The notes: generated from the sequence alone by a model not told the origin. Shown: positions 29,833 to 40,832, counted from the first letter of the stretch. The stretch: DNA of 62,500 bases from Symbiodinium natans (GCA_905221605.1 CAJNDS010001247.1:756552-819051); one strand, 5' to 3'. Made by a program: numbers and translations.

Positions 29833-30202
29833 ATTATAGGACTGAAAGGCTTCGGTTTGCAGAAGTTATAGGGTTTACAGGGTCTATAGGTTCTGTCGTG
29901 CATAAGATTATGATTAAAAATATTCAGCCTATAGGGGTTTAGGGTTTAGAGTTTAGGGTTTGAAGGCTTCTGACTTTGCAAAGGTCAGGGGATTTGGGGC
30001 ACTCAACACGAAAGACCCCGTTTCAGAGATTTGAGGCCCGAAATTCTGAGGGCACTTGACCTTTTTCCTCGAGTAATCACCCCAGACCCTCAACCCTAAA
30101 CCCAAATGACCCCTAAACCCTAAAGCCGAAACCCTAACCCTAAAGCACCCAAAACCTAAACCCTAAACCCTAAAGAACCCTAAACCCTGCACCCCAAGCC
30201 AG

Positions 30203-30280
30203 AAACCCCAAACAATTGCCGCGGGAGCCTTGTGGATCCAGGTCAATGCTTCCTATCCAGAGTTTCGGCTTGCGGTGGGG
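30203..30280 (+). CDS. Putative internal exon, unknown gene
   Basis: The frame reads TIAAGALWIQVNASYPEFRL and then AV. It is preceded by AGCCAG and followed by a G|GTTTAGG donor (or an earlier CG|GTGGGG). It is one of the most protein-like islands. Confidence 0.42.
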
Positions 30281-30281
30281 G

Positions 30282-30370
30282 TTTAGGGTTTAGGGTTTAG
30301 GGTTTAGGGTTTAGGGTTTAGGGTTTAGGGTTTAGGGCTTAGGGTTTAGGGTTTAGGGCTTAGGGTTTAG
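30282..30370 (+). repeat. TTTAGGG tract
   Basis: Twelve heptamers, two of them CTTAGGG. Confidence 0.95.
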
Positions 30371-31199
30371 GGGGTCCCTACACCCTAGACCCCAAATTCC
30401 AGACCTCCAGGGCTTCTGCATAGTTTAGGGTTGAGGGCTCAGGTTTAGGTCTGAAAGCCCTTAAAGCTTACAGCACCTTAGCCCTGCAAGCCCGAAAGCC
30501 TCCCCAAACCCTGAGCCCTACAAAACCCCAGCCCAACGAAGCCCAACGCATCAGAAAACAAAAACTGAACTCAGAAACTTCAACCTGAATTGCTTGTCCA
30601 GAACTACCCCTGAGCCCTGGTCCTTAAACCATATTGGTCTAAATCCGAAACCCTGAAGCCGAAATCCCAGAACCCACATCATGCTCAAGAGCCCTACACC
30701 TAAATGGAGCTCAGGCTTTTGGGGTTTAGGGTTTGGGGTTTAGGGTTTAGGGTTTAGGGTTTCGGGTTTAGGGTTTAGGGTTTAGGGTTTAGGGTTTAGG
30801 GTTTAGGGTTTAGGGCTTAGGGTTTCGGGCTCAGGCCCTAAGCCCTACCCATAAAACTTGCTGGGCCCGCCTGAGGGTGCAGTGCCTGGGACAAACTCCA
30901 CCTGGTCGACCCCATGTCTAAAGCCCCGTTTAGGGTTTAGGGTATCAGGTTCAGGGTTTAGGGTTTAGGGTTTCGGGTTTAGGGTTTAGGGTTTAGACCC
31001 CTGAACCCGAAACAGCCGAAGACCCCTAAACCCCGAAGGCCTCAACCGTTTCAGATTTAAAGCTCGGACAAGAAGGCCCTTTTTCCCGAACCCTAAACTA
31101 CAACCCTAAACCCGAAAGCTTTGGGCAGTGCTCCGAGATGCGGTGCCTTGCGAGCTCCTTCTGTCTACTGCGGAGCCGTGTGTTTCGGGCCCCCAGGAA

Positions 31200-31440
31200 T
31201 TATTGTCACAATATTGGTTTTTTTTTTTTTTTTTTAATGGGAAATTGCTTGGTTATGACTTATTACTATTACAGGAATATTCTTAGCTTTACAGTATGAT
31301 ATCAGTTGAGATTTCTGTTCTCTTGCTAATTAAATAAATATGTTATGGATGGTGTTGGCGCTATCTTCATCTTGAAAGAGCCACACCTACCTTATGCTTC
31401 AGATTTCTACTTCTTATCATCTAAATACTTGATATCCCGG
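31200..31440 (+). pseudogene. cob: Probable mitochondrial cytochrome b fragment in nuclear DNA
   Basis: This A/T-rich island is unlike its surroundings. Broken plus-strand frames give, in the order seen in cytochrome b, LLGYDLLLL, ITITGIFLALQY, SVEISVLLLI and YGWCWRYLH. These resemble the first-helix region and the GW-RYLH stretch that precedes the conserved loop. At least two frameshifts and a stop are needed, so it is not functional. A poly-T run of about 19 bases (31218-31236) lies at its left end. Dinoflagellate mitochondrial genes are often fragmented, so a fragment in the nucleus is plausible. Confidence 0.5.
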
Positions 31441-31585
31441 ACTTCCAAAAACAAGGGGACAGAGAACTCCCCAATGTAGGCACTGCAAAACAAGCGAGCC
31501 ATAAGCCCTACTTCAACCCTGAACCCTGAACCCAAGTTACAGGGTCGCCCAGGTCCCAAAAGAAAACACAGCCTAGGAATGAAAA

Positions 31586-31812
31586 ACCCTAAACCCTAAA
31601 CCCTAAACCCTAAACCCTAAACCCTAAACCCTAAACCCTAAACCCTAAACCCTAAACCCTAAACCCTAAACCCTAAACCCTAAACCCTAAACCCTAAAAC
31701 CTCAACCCTAAACCCTAAACCCTAAACCCTAAACCCTAAACCCTAAACCCTAAACCCTAAACCCTAAACCCTAAACCCTAAATCCTAAACCCTAAACCCT
31801 AAACCCTAAACC
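31586..31812 (-). repeat. Long CCCTAAA tract
   Basis: About 32 heptamers, with one slip (ACCTCAACC) near 31700 and one CCTAAAT variant near 31785. Confidence 0.96.
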
Positions 31813-32038
31813 GCTCAAGAGCTGTTGCCTGAAGCTGAGGCTTCGGGATATCAGGTCTGGGGGTGGAGGGCTTTGGGCAGGGGGATTTTTGGGGATTTGG
31901 GGTTTCTTGGGTGTAGGGGATTGGAGGTTTCGGCTTTAGGGTTTAGGGTTTAGGGTTTGGGGTTTAGGGTTTAGGGTTTGGGGTTTGGGGTTTGGGGTTT
32001 GGGGTTTGGGGTTTAGGGTTTAGGGTTTAGGGTTTAGG

Positions 32039-32140
32039 TTGGGATGGCCCCCCCTTATACTAACAGTCCTTACTGGGGATTTTAGTACCCCCTATGATAA
32101 TCCCGGATAAGGACTGTTAGCATATGGGGGAACATCCCAA
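32039..32140. mobile_element. Hairpin element family A, copy 5 (uninterrupted)
   Basis: The left arm TTGGGATGGCCCCCCCTTAT, then ACTAACAGTCCTTA, and right arm TAAGGACTGTTAGCATATGG, then GGGAACATCCCAA, are near-perfect inverses. The loop holds TTAGTACCCCCTATGATAAT. It is the best-preserved copy. Confidence 0.82.
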
Positions 32141-32399
32141 TGCATAAACCCTAATTTCCTAAACCACATGTAAGCCCTAAATCCCCAAGCCCTAAACCAC
32201 AGATGGATTTCCGAACTTAGGGTAGTACCCCATACATTATCATCCTACTATTTGCGGCTCCAACATATACCCCCCCAAACCCTAAACCCTAAACCCTAAA
32301 CCCTAGACCCTAAACCCCAAACCCTAAACCCTAAACCCTAAACCCTAGACCCTAAACCCCTAAACCCTAAACCCTAAACCCTAAACCCTAAACCCTAAA

Positions 32400-32525
32400 C
32401 CTCGGCCCGCAAAGGCCGCAGCTTCCATCCAACGGGCCAAGGCACAGAAGCGAGCAGAGGCTCTTTGTGGTGGCCTCTGGTAGCCCTGGGTCGTTGCCAG
32501 CCTCCCGCAGGCGCTTTCCGAGGGC
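32400..32525. CDS. Putative exon island, strand uncertain
   Basis: Both strands are open. The plus frame gives RPAKAAASIQRAKAQKRAEA; the minus frame gives REAGNDPGLPEATTKSLCSL and ends CGPR at a GAG|GTTTAGG donor. The minus edges are better and the plus composition is more helical, so I leave the strand open. CCCTAAA is to the left and TTTAGGG to the right. Confidence 0.35.
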
Positions 32526-33817
32526 TTTAGGGCTTAGGGTTTCGGGTTTCGGGTTTAGGGTTTGGGGTTTAGGGTTGAGGGTTTTAGGGTTTCGGGTTTA
32601 GGGTTTGGGGTTTAGGGTTGAGGGTTTAGGGTTTAGGGTTTAGGGTTTGGGGTTTAGGATTTAGGGTTTAGTCGGGCGTAGGGTGCAGGGTGTAGAGGAG
32701 GCGTTTGTGGCATGAACGGCTTAGGGAAACCCTAAACCCTAAACCCTAAACCCTAAACCCTATAAGTGTGTGACGAGCATCGTGGCAGGGACCTGCCGGG
32801 GCCTTGGACTTTAGGGGTTTGGGGGGTCGAGGGGTCTTTGCACTTGCACTCTAGGGTTTAGGGTTTAGGGTTTATGGTTTAGGGTTTAGGGTTTAGGGTT
32901 TAGGGTTTAGGGTTTAGGGTTTAGGGTTTAGGGTTTGTGGTCTAAGGTCTAAGGTTTAGGGTTTAGGGTTTAAAGAAGCATGCAGTGGCTGTACAGGCAG
33001 AAAGCACGAGAGCAAACGTCACTGAAGACCGTTAGGGCCCGCAAATTCAGGACACGGCTTCACGCGAAGTTCTGAAACAAGCCCGAGCCCGAAACACGCA
33101 ACCCCAAACCCCGAAAACCCTACACAACCATCCCAGCATCAAACCCCGAACCTCCAGCCACACACCCTAAGCCTCCTGAACACCCTTTCTGAATAGAACC
33201 CCTGGGGTTTAGGGCTTTTGGCAAACGGTTTAGGCATTCTGGAACTCCTTGGAGCCCCTACCACTAGTGCACTGAGTTTTTGGGGTCCCGGGTTTGAAGG
33301 TTCAGGCTCTAGGGCTGAGGGTTCAGAGGGGCTTGGGGTTGGGGGGGGGCTTTAGGGTGTTGAAACAGGGTTGAGGTTTAAGTTGCAAGTTGGGAAGTTG
33401 CAAGTTGCAAGCTGGGAGCTTCAAGTTTCAAGTTGGGGGGTTTTTCAAGGGTATTTTGAAGAGGTCTGGCTGCGTCATAAAACAGGACAGGATGATGCTG
33501 GCAAGCATTTACATCGGCCCTGAGGCGGGGATTGAGGGCCAAACCCTAAACCCTAAACCCCAAACACTAAACCCTAAACCCCAAACCGAGCCTCGTCGAG
33601 CCAGCCGCAGAGATTCTCGGCCACGACTTCCTCGTGCCAGCAGCATCCGGTTTCCGACGCCCCAACACCAGCCAAGCGGAAGCCATAAAATGTAAAAACC
33701 CCAAGCCCTAAGCCCTGAGCCCCAAGCTCGAAACCCTCAACCCAAAACCCAGCAACCACAAACCCTAAACCCCGAGCTCAACCTAGATGCCCCCCAAGGT
33801 GCCCTGTGAAGACACCC

Positions 33818-33902
33818 TACACCTACCCCTGAGGGTATGGTCCCTGAATATGGTCCCTTACCTTCTTTAAAGGGTTCTGAAGTATGGGCCCTTGGGCTTG
33901 CT
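33818..33902. mobile_element. Short element family E, copy 2
   Basis: ATGGTCCCTTACCTTCTTTA, then AAGGGTTCTGAAGTATGGGC, matches 9376-9456 almost exactly. The related inverted arm at 34165-34213 may be the far end of a longer element of about 400 bp that includes 33903-34164. Confidence 0.65.
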
Positions 33903-34164
33903 GAGCCGGTGAAGTTCAGGGCAAGCTGGGCCGCAAATGGTTCCACCGATTGCGGAGGTTTCAGCCTGAGAACGCCCAATCAGGATTCAGCCAGATGAGC
34001 GGAAGACCACGCTGGGAAGACGCCGCAGGCTCAGGCTGCGAGTCGGAAATGATGTGCACATAGGCGAACGCATGCTCATCAGTAACCAGAGACAACGATG
34101 TCATTGTCGGAATCCCAAACTGGAGGTTCAGGGCGGAGTCACAGGCGGGGAGGTTGCGGGTATA

Positions 34165-34213
34165 TAAGGGGTTAAGAGCCCATATTGAGGGACCATGTAA
34201 CCACCCTGACTAC
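34165..34213. mobile_element. Family E arm in inverted orientation
   Basis: The complement reads GTTACATGGTCCCTCAATAT, matching the left arm of the copy at 9376. Confidence 0.5.
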
Positions 34214-34598
34214 CTCCCCCCCCCCCCCAGCCCCCAAAGGCTGGGCACAAGGCTTTCTCCACCTTAACCTTACGGCTGAGCCTGTGGGGTTTGGGGCCTT
34301 TATGGTGTTTAGGGCCTTTAAGGGGTTCAGGGCCTTTAAGGGGTCTAGGGCCTTCAAGTTTTCGGGTTTAGGGTTTAGGGTTTTGGCTTCGAAAACGTCG
34401 GAAACGTGGGAACCCTTGACTCGGAACAGCTGCTGAGTTCGGGCCCGTCCCCAAACCCTAAACCCCTAAACCCTAAACCCTACATCAACCCTCAACCCTC
34501 AAACCCTAAACCCTACCCCAAACCCCAAACCCCAAACCCTAAACCCTAAACCCTAAACCCTAAACCTTAAACCCTAAACCCTAAACCCTAAACCCTAC

Positions 34599-34701
34599 AG
34601 CAAAGCACTGGCCTTGGCAGCCATTGCTGCGGCACCCATGGCTGCCCGCGACGCAGTCGATGCCTCCTCGTAGCGCATGGACAGCACCTTCGGGATTGTT
34701 G
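34599..34701 (-). CDS. Putative internal exon, unknown gene
   Basis: The minus-strand frame reads TIPKVLSMRYEEASTASRAA and then an alanine/methionine-rich helix ending KASALL. The acceptor is CATCAG and the donor GCT|GTAGGGTTTAGG is formed by telomere-like repeats. Confidence 0.45.
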
Positions 34702-34711
34702 CTGATGGAGG

Positions 34712-35068
34712 TTTAGGGTTTAGGGTTTAGGGTTTAGGGTTTAGGGTTTAGGGTTTAGGGTTTAGGGTTTGGGGTTTGGGGTCTGGGGTTTAGGGTTTAG
34801 GGTTTTAAGGTTTAGGGTTTAGGGTTCAAGGGTTTAGGGTTTAGGGTTTAGGGTTTTAGGGTTTAGGGTTTAGGGTTTAGGGTTTAGGGTTTAGGGTTTT
34901 AGGGTTTAGGGTTTTAGGGTTCTAGGGTTTAGGGTTTAGGGTTTAGGGTTTAGGGTTTAGGGTTTAGGGTCTAGGGTTTAGGGTTTAGGGTTTAGGGTTT
35001 AGGGTTTTAGGGTTTAGGGTTTAGGGTTTTAGGGTTTAGGGCTTAGGGATTAGGGTTTTAGGGTTTAG
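34712..35068 (+). repeat. Long TTTAGGG tract with TTTTAGGG slips
   Basis: About 350 bp, mostly pure heptamers, with several octamer slips (TTTTAGGG) and a TTTGGGG block near 34770. It is followed by a unique island with a G run at 35100-35117. Confidence 0.95.
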
Positions 35069-35417
35069 GTTCTTCTGGGTCTTCAAGGCATTTGGAGAAG
35101 GGGGGGGGGGGGGGGGTTAAGTGGGTTCTAGAGGGAGCTGAACAGTTTCGGCGCATTCAATTAAAGGATTCTGCGGGTGAGGTTTTCGGCGAGTTACCCT
35201 TAGGCTCGCATTCTAGGGTACCTGGGGTTTAGGGCTTAGGGCTAAGGTCTAGGGTTTTGGGTTGAGGGTTTCGAGTCTAGGTCAGGGCCCTACTACAGCT
35301 TCAAGGTTTCAGGGCTGAAGGCGCTATGAAGGTTTAGGGGGCACCGTCAGCAAAACCTTCAGCAGCCTAAGCCCCAAGCCCCCACAGTCTCAGAGCTTTA
35401 GGTTTTTGGGTTGAGGG

Positions 35418-35500
35418 TTTAGGGTTTAGGGGTTTAGGGGTTTAGGGGTTTAGGGGTTTAGGGGTTTAGGGGTTTAGGGGTTTAGGGGTTTAGGGTTAGG
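35418..35500 (+). repeat. TTTAGGGG octamer array
   Basis: Eight or nine consecutive octamers, the same variant as at 47285-47395 and, on the other strand, 28745-28905. Confidence 0.92.
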
Positions 35501-35636
35501 GTTTAGGGTTTCGGGTTCAGGGTTTAGGGCTACGTCGTGGTAGACCAAAACCCTCCCCTAAACTCCCTCAACCCCTGAAATCTATACACCCTACAAAGCC
35601 TTTTCAGCCCTACACGCCATATGGTCACTTCTCCAA

Positions 35637-35712
35637 ATTACAGTCTCTTCTGGAGTCCTTATTGTACGGCGGCCCCAGTCACATTCAGGGTACCCAAAAA
35701 GGGACCATAATT
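35637..35712. mobile_element. Short element family D, copy 2
   Basis: TGGAGTCCTTATTGTACGGC, then GGCCCCAGTC and CAGGGTACCCAAAAAGGGAC, matches 19317-19385 and 36626-36690. Confidence 0.6.
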
Positions 35713-35854
35713 TCGAGAACTCCCGAGCCCGGAACCCCCAAGCCTCACTAAACCCTGAACCCCGAAGCCCCTCTAAGCCCTAAACCCTAAACCCTAAACC
35801 CTAACCCTAAACCCTAAACCCTAAACCCCAAACCCTAAACCCTAAACCCCGAAG

Positions 35855-35922
35855 GGCTCTCCCTGGAAAACCGGGTCGGCTCTCTGAGCCTGCGCGCCAA
35901 AGAGCCGCAAACTCCTGCTTAG
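35855..35922 (+). CDS. Putative internal exon, unknown gene
   Basis: The frame reads GLSLENRVGSLSLRAKEPQT and then PA. The acceptor CCGAAG follows a CCCTAAA tract and the donor is CTTAG|GTCTTAG. Confidence 0.4.
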
Positions 35923-35974
35923 GTCTTAGTGGGCTTAGGGGTTTTAAGGGTTAAGGGTTAAGGGTTAAGGGTTA

Positions 35975-36150
35975 GGGTTTAGGGTTTAGAGTTTAGGGTT
36001 TAGGGTTTAGGGTTTAGGGTTTAGGGTTTAGGGTTTAGGGTTTAGGGTTTAGGGTTTAGGGTTTAGGGTTTAGGGTGTAGGGTGTAGGGTTTAGGGTTTA
36101 GGGTTTAGGGTTTAGGGTTTAGGGTTTAGGGTTTAGGGTTTAGGGTTTAT
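35975..36150 (+). repeat. TTTAGGG tract
   Basis: About 24 heptamers with two TGTAGGG variants near 36075. Confidence 0.95.
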
Positions 36151-36337
36151 GCTTTCTTGGCTTTGGGGTCTTAGTTAGGGCTTTAGGAGTTTCGTGGGCT
36201 TAGGGTTTTGCGGCTTTAGGGTGTAAGGTTGGGGTGTAGGGCTTTAGGGTTGAGGGCTTTAGGTTTAGTGGTTTGGGGTTTTAGGACTGCAGGGTCTTAG
36301 GGCTTCAGGGTGTTAGGGCCTTCGGGTATAGTGTATA

Positions 36338-36473
36338 GGGGGTTCATGGTACTTACTAACCAAATACTAAACTGCACTTCTCGCCCAATTATAACCATGC
36401 TAGGGTAATTCAGGGGCTTAGAAGTGGGCTGTACATACAGTCGTAACTGGCGATTAAGTACCACGAACCCCCC
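36338..36473. mobile_element. Hairpin element family B, copy 2
   Basis: The ends GGGGGTTCATGGTACTTACT and TTAAGTACCACGAACCCCCC are inverted copies and match the arms at 244-432. The interior is unique and has no telomere tract. Confidence 0.72.
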
Positions 36474-36625
36474 AGTAGGGTTTAGAACTTAGGGTTGAGG
36501 GTTTAGGGTTTAGGGTTTAGGGTTTAGGGTTTAGGGTGCAGCACTGGTCAGCTGCATGCAGAAGCGTGTAGCCATGCCAAGCTCCAACCCATTCCAAGCT
36601 CACCTGGTTGGTTCTCTAAACTATG

Positions 36626-36690
36626 CTGCCTGCTGGGGTGCTTATTCTATTTTGCGGCCCCTCTTATTGAGGGTCCCTAAGTTCAAAAAC
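36626..36690. mobile_element. Short element family D, copy 3
   Basis: TGCTGGGGTGCTTATTCTAT, then TTGCGGCCCCTCTTATTGAG, then GGTCCCTAAG, matches the other family D copies. Confidence 0.6.
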
Positions 36691-36841
36691 AACGGGCTCA
36701 TGAATCACTCGAGACACCTGGACACGTGAAACACGTGGAGCACTTCGGCTTTCTTGGCTATCAGGATCAGTGGAAAGCCAACACACTTGGGCCACTTGGA
36801 ACACCCGAGGCATCTGCTGGCTCGTGTGTGGAGGCAAGATG

Positions 36842-37003
36842 CGCCCGTGAATGCCCCCACTGGCCCCAGCGGCAAGCTTCAGAAACTCATCGTGAATGCC
36901 CCCACTGGCCCCAGCGGCATGCTTCAGAAACTCATCCAGATGAGCGCCCGTGAATGCCCCCACTGGCCCCAGCGGCAAGCTTCAGAAACTCATCCAGATG
37001 ATG
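36842..37003. repeat. Coding-like tandem repeat, three units
   Basis: Three units (about 48-63 bp) share GTGAATGCCCCCACTGGCCC, then CAGCGGCAAGCTTCAGAAAC and TCATC. Both strands are open (plus: NAPTGPSGKLQKL repeated; minus: EFLKLAAGASGGIH repeated). It may be a small repetitive exon; no family is recognised. Confidence 0.75.
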
Positions 37004-37044
37004 AACCAACAAAGCCGGTGAAGATCCAGTTGCAGCTGTTCGGG

Positions 37045-37158
37045 TTTAGGGTTTAGGGTTTAGGGTTTAGGGTTTAGGGTTTAGGGTTTAGGGTTTAGGG
37101 TTTAGGGTGTAGGGTGTAGGGTGTAGGGCGTAGGGTGTAGGGTGTAGGGTTTAGGGTT
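37045..37158 (+). repeat. TTTAGGG tract with TGTAGGG block
   Basis: About nine TTTAGGG units followed by six TGTAGGG/CGTAGGG units. Confidence 0.94.
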
Positions 37159-37642
37159 GCCTTCGGTTCGGGTTCAGGGTTTACGTCCCACCCCCTGAGC
37201 ACCTTAAGCACAACCCCGGCTACCTGTTAGTCCAGACACCGAGAAGCCTCCCTGAACACTGAAACCCTAAACCCCACACCCGGCACACCCCTAAACCCTA
37301 AACCCTAAACCCCAAACCCTAAACCCCTAACCCGGCAAACCCCAAAAGGCAAACCCGGCACAAACCCCAAATCCTAAACTCTAAACCTTAAGCCCTAAAT
37401 CCCAAACCTGGCAAACTCCAAACCTAAACCCACCTAGGTTCCCCCCTTGAGTAACCTCAATTAAGCTGAATTATGGCTAAATAGCCATAATTCTGCAGGG
37501 GAACATAAGGTTGTATAGAGGGCCGTAGGCCTTAATTCCTTCATTAAACCCTAAACCCTAAACCCTAAACTCTAAACCCTAAACCCTAAACCCTAAACCC
37601 TAAACCAGGGGTTAAAAGAAACACCCTGTCGTCGCTCCCCAG

Positions 37643-37691
37643 CGGCTGATCGTCGCGCCGGCGCAAGCACTGCAGGCCTTGGGCTCGAACT
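37643..37691 (+). CDS. Putative internal exon, unknown gene
   Basis: The short frame reads RLIVAPAQALQALGSN. The acceptor TCGCTCCCCAG has a good pyrimidine run and the donor is ACT|GTTAGGG. Very short, so weakly supported. Confidence 0.35.
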
Positions 37692-38120
37692 GTTAGGGTT
37701 TGGGGTTTAGGGTTTGGGGTTTAGGGTTTAGGGTTTAGGGTTTAGGATTTAGGGTTTAGGGTCCGCCGACCCTGGCGGCGTGTTGGTTGGGGGAGGGCCC
37801 TCCCTTACACCCGGCGGGGGGGGAGGGGGGGTGGGGGGTCGGTGCACAATTTTTTTCATGTAATTAGACCCACAGAGGCTCAAAACCTGGAGTGAGGGTT
37901 CTTGAGGGATTAGGGTTCTTGAGGGATTAGGGTTCTGGGTATAGGGTGTGGGGTTTAGGGTTAGGGGTTTGAGGGTTGAGAGGTTTCGGGCCTCTTGGGT
38001 CGGCGGCCTGAGCCGGAGGCTCCTAAATTTAGGGTTTAGGGCTTAGGGCTTCGGGTTTAGGGCTTAGGGTTTGGGGGGTTGAGGAAGTTTTTTGCGGGGG
38101 TTTACGGGGCTTTTGCACAG

Positions 38121-38159
38121 GCCCACGTGCGGCACGCCCTCTACAGGAAGCCTCATCCG
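38121..38159 (+). CDS. Putative micro-exon
   Basis: Thirty-nine bases read AHVRHALYRKPHP between CTTTTGCACAG and CG|GTTTAGG. The edges are very good but the length gives little statistical support. Confidence 0.35.
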
Positions 38160-38325
38160 GTTTAGGGTTTAGGGTTTAGGGGTTTAGAGTTTAGGGTTTA
38201 GGATTTAGTGTTTAGTGTTTAGGGTTTAGGGTTTAGGGTTTAGGGTTTAGGGTTTAAGGTTTAGGGTTTCGGGTTTAGGGTTTACGGTTTAGGGTTTAGG
38301 GTTTAGGGTATAGGGGTCTACGTAC

Positions 38326-38412
38326 CTCTCTTCCCCAGCTCAGCCCGGTCACACTGGAAGAAGAGCCTGTCGAAGCCGATCTCGGCCACCGCCAGGCCTT
38401 CAATTGCGTCGG
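38326..38412 (-). CDS. Putative internal exon, unknown gene
   Basis: The minus-strand frame reads ADAIEGLAVAEIGFDRLFFQ and then CDRAELGKR. The acceptor is CTGTCTCAAG and the donor AGAG|GTACGT is a strong GT consensus. It is one of the best exon candidates in the window. Confidence 0.55.
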
Positions 38413-38837
38413 CTTGAGACAGGTTTGGGGGCTTAGGGTTTGAGGGTTTAAGTTTTTAGGGTTTAGGGTTCAGGGTGTAGGGTTTAAGGTTTTGGGTTTT
38501 GGGTTTCGGGTTTAGGGTTTAGGGTTTAGGGTTTAGGGTTTAGGGTTTAGGGTCTACGGTTTCGGGTTTAGGCCAAGTCTTCGGGGACCTTGAGACCTAG
38601 ACGCCAGGGTTGAGGGTTTTAGGGCTTTGCTGTTGTGGGTTTAGTCTAGGTTCCAGGGTTTGGGGATTTGGCCAAGTGGAAGCGAAACCCAGGAACACGG
38701 ACGAGAAGGATTCTGGGTACAGCTGGGTCATTGCCTGGGGTTACCTTCTCCCCCGCCCTAAGCTGAAGAATGTTTGGGTCTTTACGGTTTAGCGTACTTG
38801 GGGTTTAGGGTTTGGGTCTAGAGTTTTGCGTACCTGG

Positions 38838-38975
38838 GGTTTAGGGTTTAGGGTTTAGGGTTTAGGGTTTAGGGTTTTGGGTTTAGGGTTTAGGGTTTAG
38901 GGTTTAGGGTTTAGGGTTTAGGGTTTAGGGTTTAGGGTTTAGGGTTTAGGGTTTAGGGTTTAGGGTTTAGGGTTC
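38838..38975 (+). repeat. TTTAGGG tract
   Basis: About 19 heptamers with one TTTTGGG variant. Confidence 0.96.
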
Positions 38976-39127
38976 AGGTTCTTCCTAGTTTCTACAACAT
39001 TCCACCGCGGCAGAAGTGACTTTAAGCGTGAAAGCCCCACAAGCTGCTTCGGGGCTCTCAGGGCTTAGGGCTCCGAGTTCAGGCTTTCGGGCTCAGGCCT
39101 TAATGTGCAGGGTGTGGCAGCCTATAA

Positions 39128-39161
39128 TATACATACATACATACATACATACATACATACA

Positions 39162-39191
<30 letters not shown>
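39128..39191. repeat. CATA tetranucleotide microsatellite
   Basis: About 16 perfect tetramers within an ATAC/GTAT hairpin-like end (ATATATGTATGTATAT). Confidence 0.97.
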
Positions 39192-39194
<3 letters not shown>

Positions 39195-39420
39195 GTATGT
39201 ATATTGTTTGTAGTCTCTATATACCTAAGCAGCCACTAAATAACCCCTAAGGTGCCTCATAAGGGTCCCTCCTTCGTTCCCTCCCATTCACCTCCCCTCC
39301 GCTTGCCTAGGTACCTACCCTACACTCTAAACCCTAAACCCTCAACCCTAAACCCTAAACCCTAAACCCTAAACCCTAAACCCCCCATGAACCCCCACCC
39401 CTCCCCTAAGAACCCTACAC

Positions 39421-39534
39421 CTTCCCTCCGGGCCCCGCACACGCTTCCTGGCAGTCGCGCACCATGGCCCGCTTGGCCGCCATGAGCTCTGGGGCACACT
39501 GGCGCAGCTCGTCCTTTCGCAGACCCTTTGAGTC
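39421..39534 (-). CDS. Putative internal exon, unknown gene
   Basis: The minus-strand frame reads LRKDELRQCAPELMAAKRAM and then VRDCQEACAGPGGK. The acceptor is TTTAG from the neighbouring telomere tract and the donor is AAG|GTGTAGGG. Strongly protein-like, with three cysteines; no family is recognised. Confidence 0.52.
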
Positions 39535-40110
39535 CTAAACCCTAAACCCTAAACCCTAAACTCTAAACCCTAAACCCTAAACCCCAAACGTTTCTTCCCT
39601 AAACCGCAGGGTTTGCTTTCTCCAGACTTGAAACGTGCGTTTAGGGTGCCCAACCCCCCACGCGTGAGAATTTCATGAGTGCGGGGGTCTATGCAAATCC
39701 GGGGGCCCGTAATACAGTCCCCCAAATAGTAGGATTCCCTTATGATAAGGACCCCAATAAGGCACCCCTAGCTTCGGAAACCCCCCCATATCATGATTAA
39801 TTAGGCCTTAAGGAGACTCCTACGATGCGGTCTAGGGTCTGGGGTATCGATAACCAGGAAATCCTAAGAACCCTAAGACTTTCCAAACCCGAAACCCGAG
39901 ATGGCCGGAAGCCCAGAAAAAAAAAAATAAATAAACTCTTAACCCTAAACCCTAAACCCTAGACCCTGAACCCTGAAAAACCCTGAAGCACTTGGGGCCA
40001 TGAGCCCGCCACAAGTCCTTGACAGGGGAGCTGCTCATCTCCGCGGCGAAAGCATCCTGCTTCGGGTTTCGGGTCGAGGGCTTAGGGCTTAAGTCGTTTA
40101 AGGCTCAGGG

Positions 40111-40209
40111 TTGGGATGTTCCCCCTTAGACTAACAGTCCTTAACAGGGATTACAAGACCCCCGATTATCATCCCTACAAAAATACTGTTCGTATAAGCA
40201 ACATCCCAA
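40111..40209. mobile_element. Hairpin element family A, copy 6 (uninterrupted)
   Basis: TTGGGATGTTCCCCCTTAGA, then CTAACAGTCCTTAACAGGG, at the left; AATACTGTTCGTATAAGC, then AACATCCCAA, at the right. The loop has GACCCCCGATTATCATCCC. Confidence 0.78.
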
Positions 40210-40469
40210 GCTTAGGCCTTCATGCTACACGTCAGGCTTGTTGGACCTGGTGGTCGCAAGGACATTGAGTTTGTGGGCTTAGGGTTTGGGGCTAGAGCAT
40301 GACCCGTAAACTCTTGAACATCTCCCTCTGCCCTCGTTCTTGTCTCTTGGACCCGCGTTCCGTTGTCCAAAACCGTGCGGTCCCATGCGCGTTCGCGCTT
40401 CAGTCGCTCGGCATCGCGAAAACGCGGCAGGCGCAGCCCCTCCTCGGGATTTAGGGTTTAGGGCTTAGG

Positions 40470-40680
40470 CTTTAGGCTCTTCGTCTCGCATTCCCCAAGG
40501 TCGATATCCTCGGTCACGTGCACGTGCTGTGAATGGCAGATCTGTCGTCGCTTCTTCTGTTCAGGGTCCATGCCCGGATGGCTCGAAATAAGAAGGAACC
40601 CGGGAACCAGGACCCCAACTCGGCAACCCTCATATGAACCTCGCAGTTCAGGTTTGACGTTGCTTTGAAACACTTCAAGT
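40470..40680 (-). other. Unique island with a possible coding frame
   Basis: The minus frame (FQSNVKPELRGSYEGCRVGV onward, 71 aa) ends in telomere-derived residues. No domain is recognised. Confidence 0.2.
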
Positions 40681-40832
40681 GACCCAATTCCGGAGGTTTT
40701 GAGAGGATGTTGGAGGGATCCGGGAGGTTTGGTGTGTTTAGGGTTTAGGGTTTAGGGTTTGGGGTTTGGGGTTTGGGGTTTAGGGTTTAGGGCTTGGGGT
40801 TTGGGGATTAGGGTTTAGGGTTTAGGGTTTAG

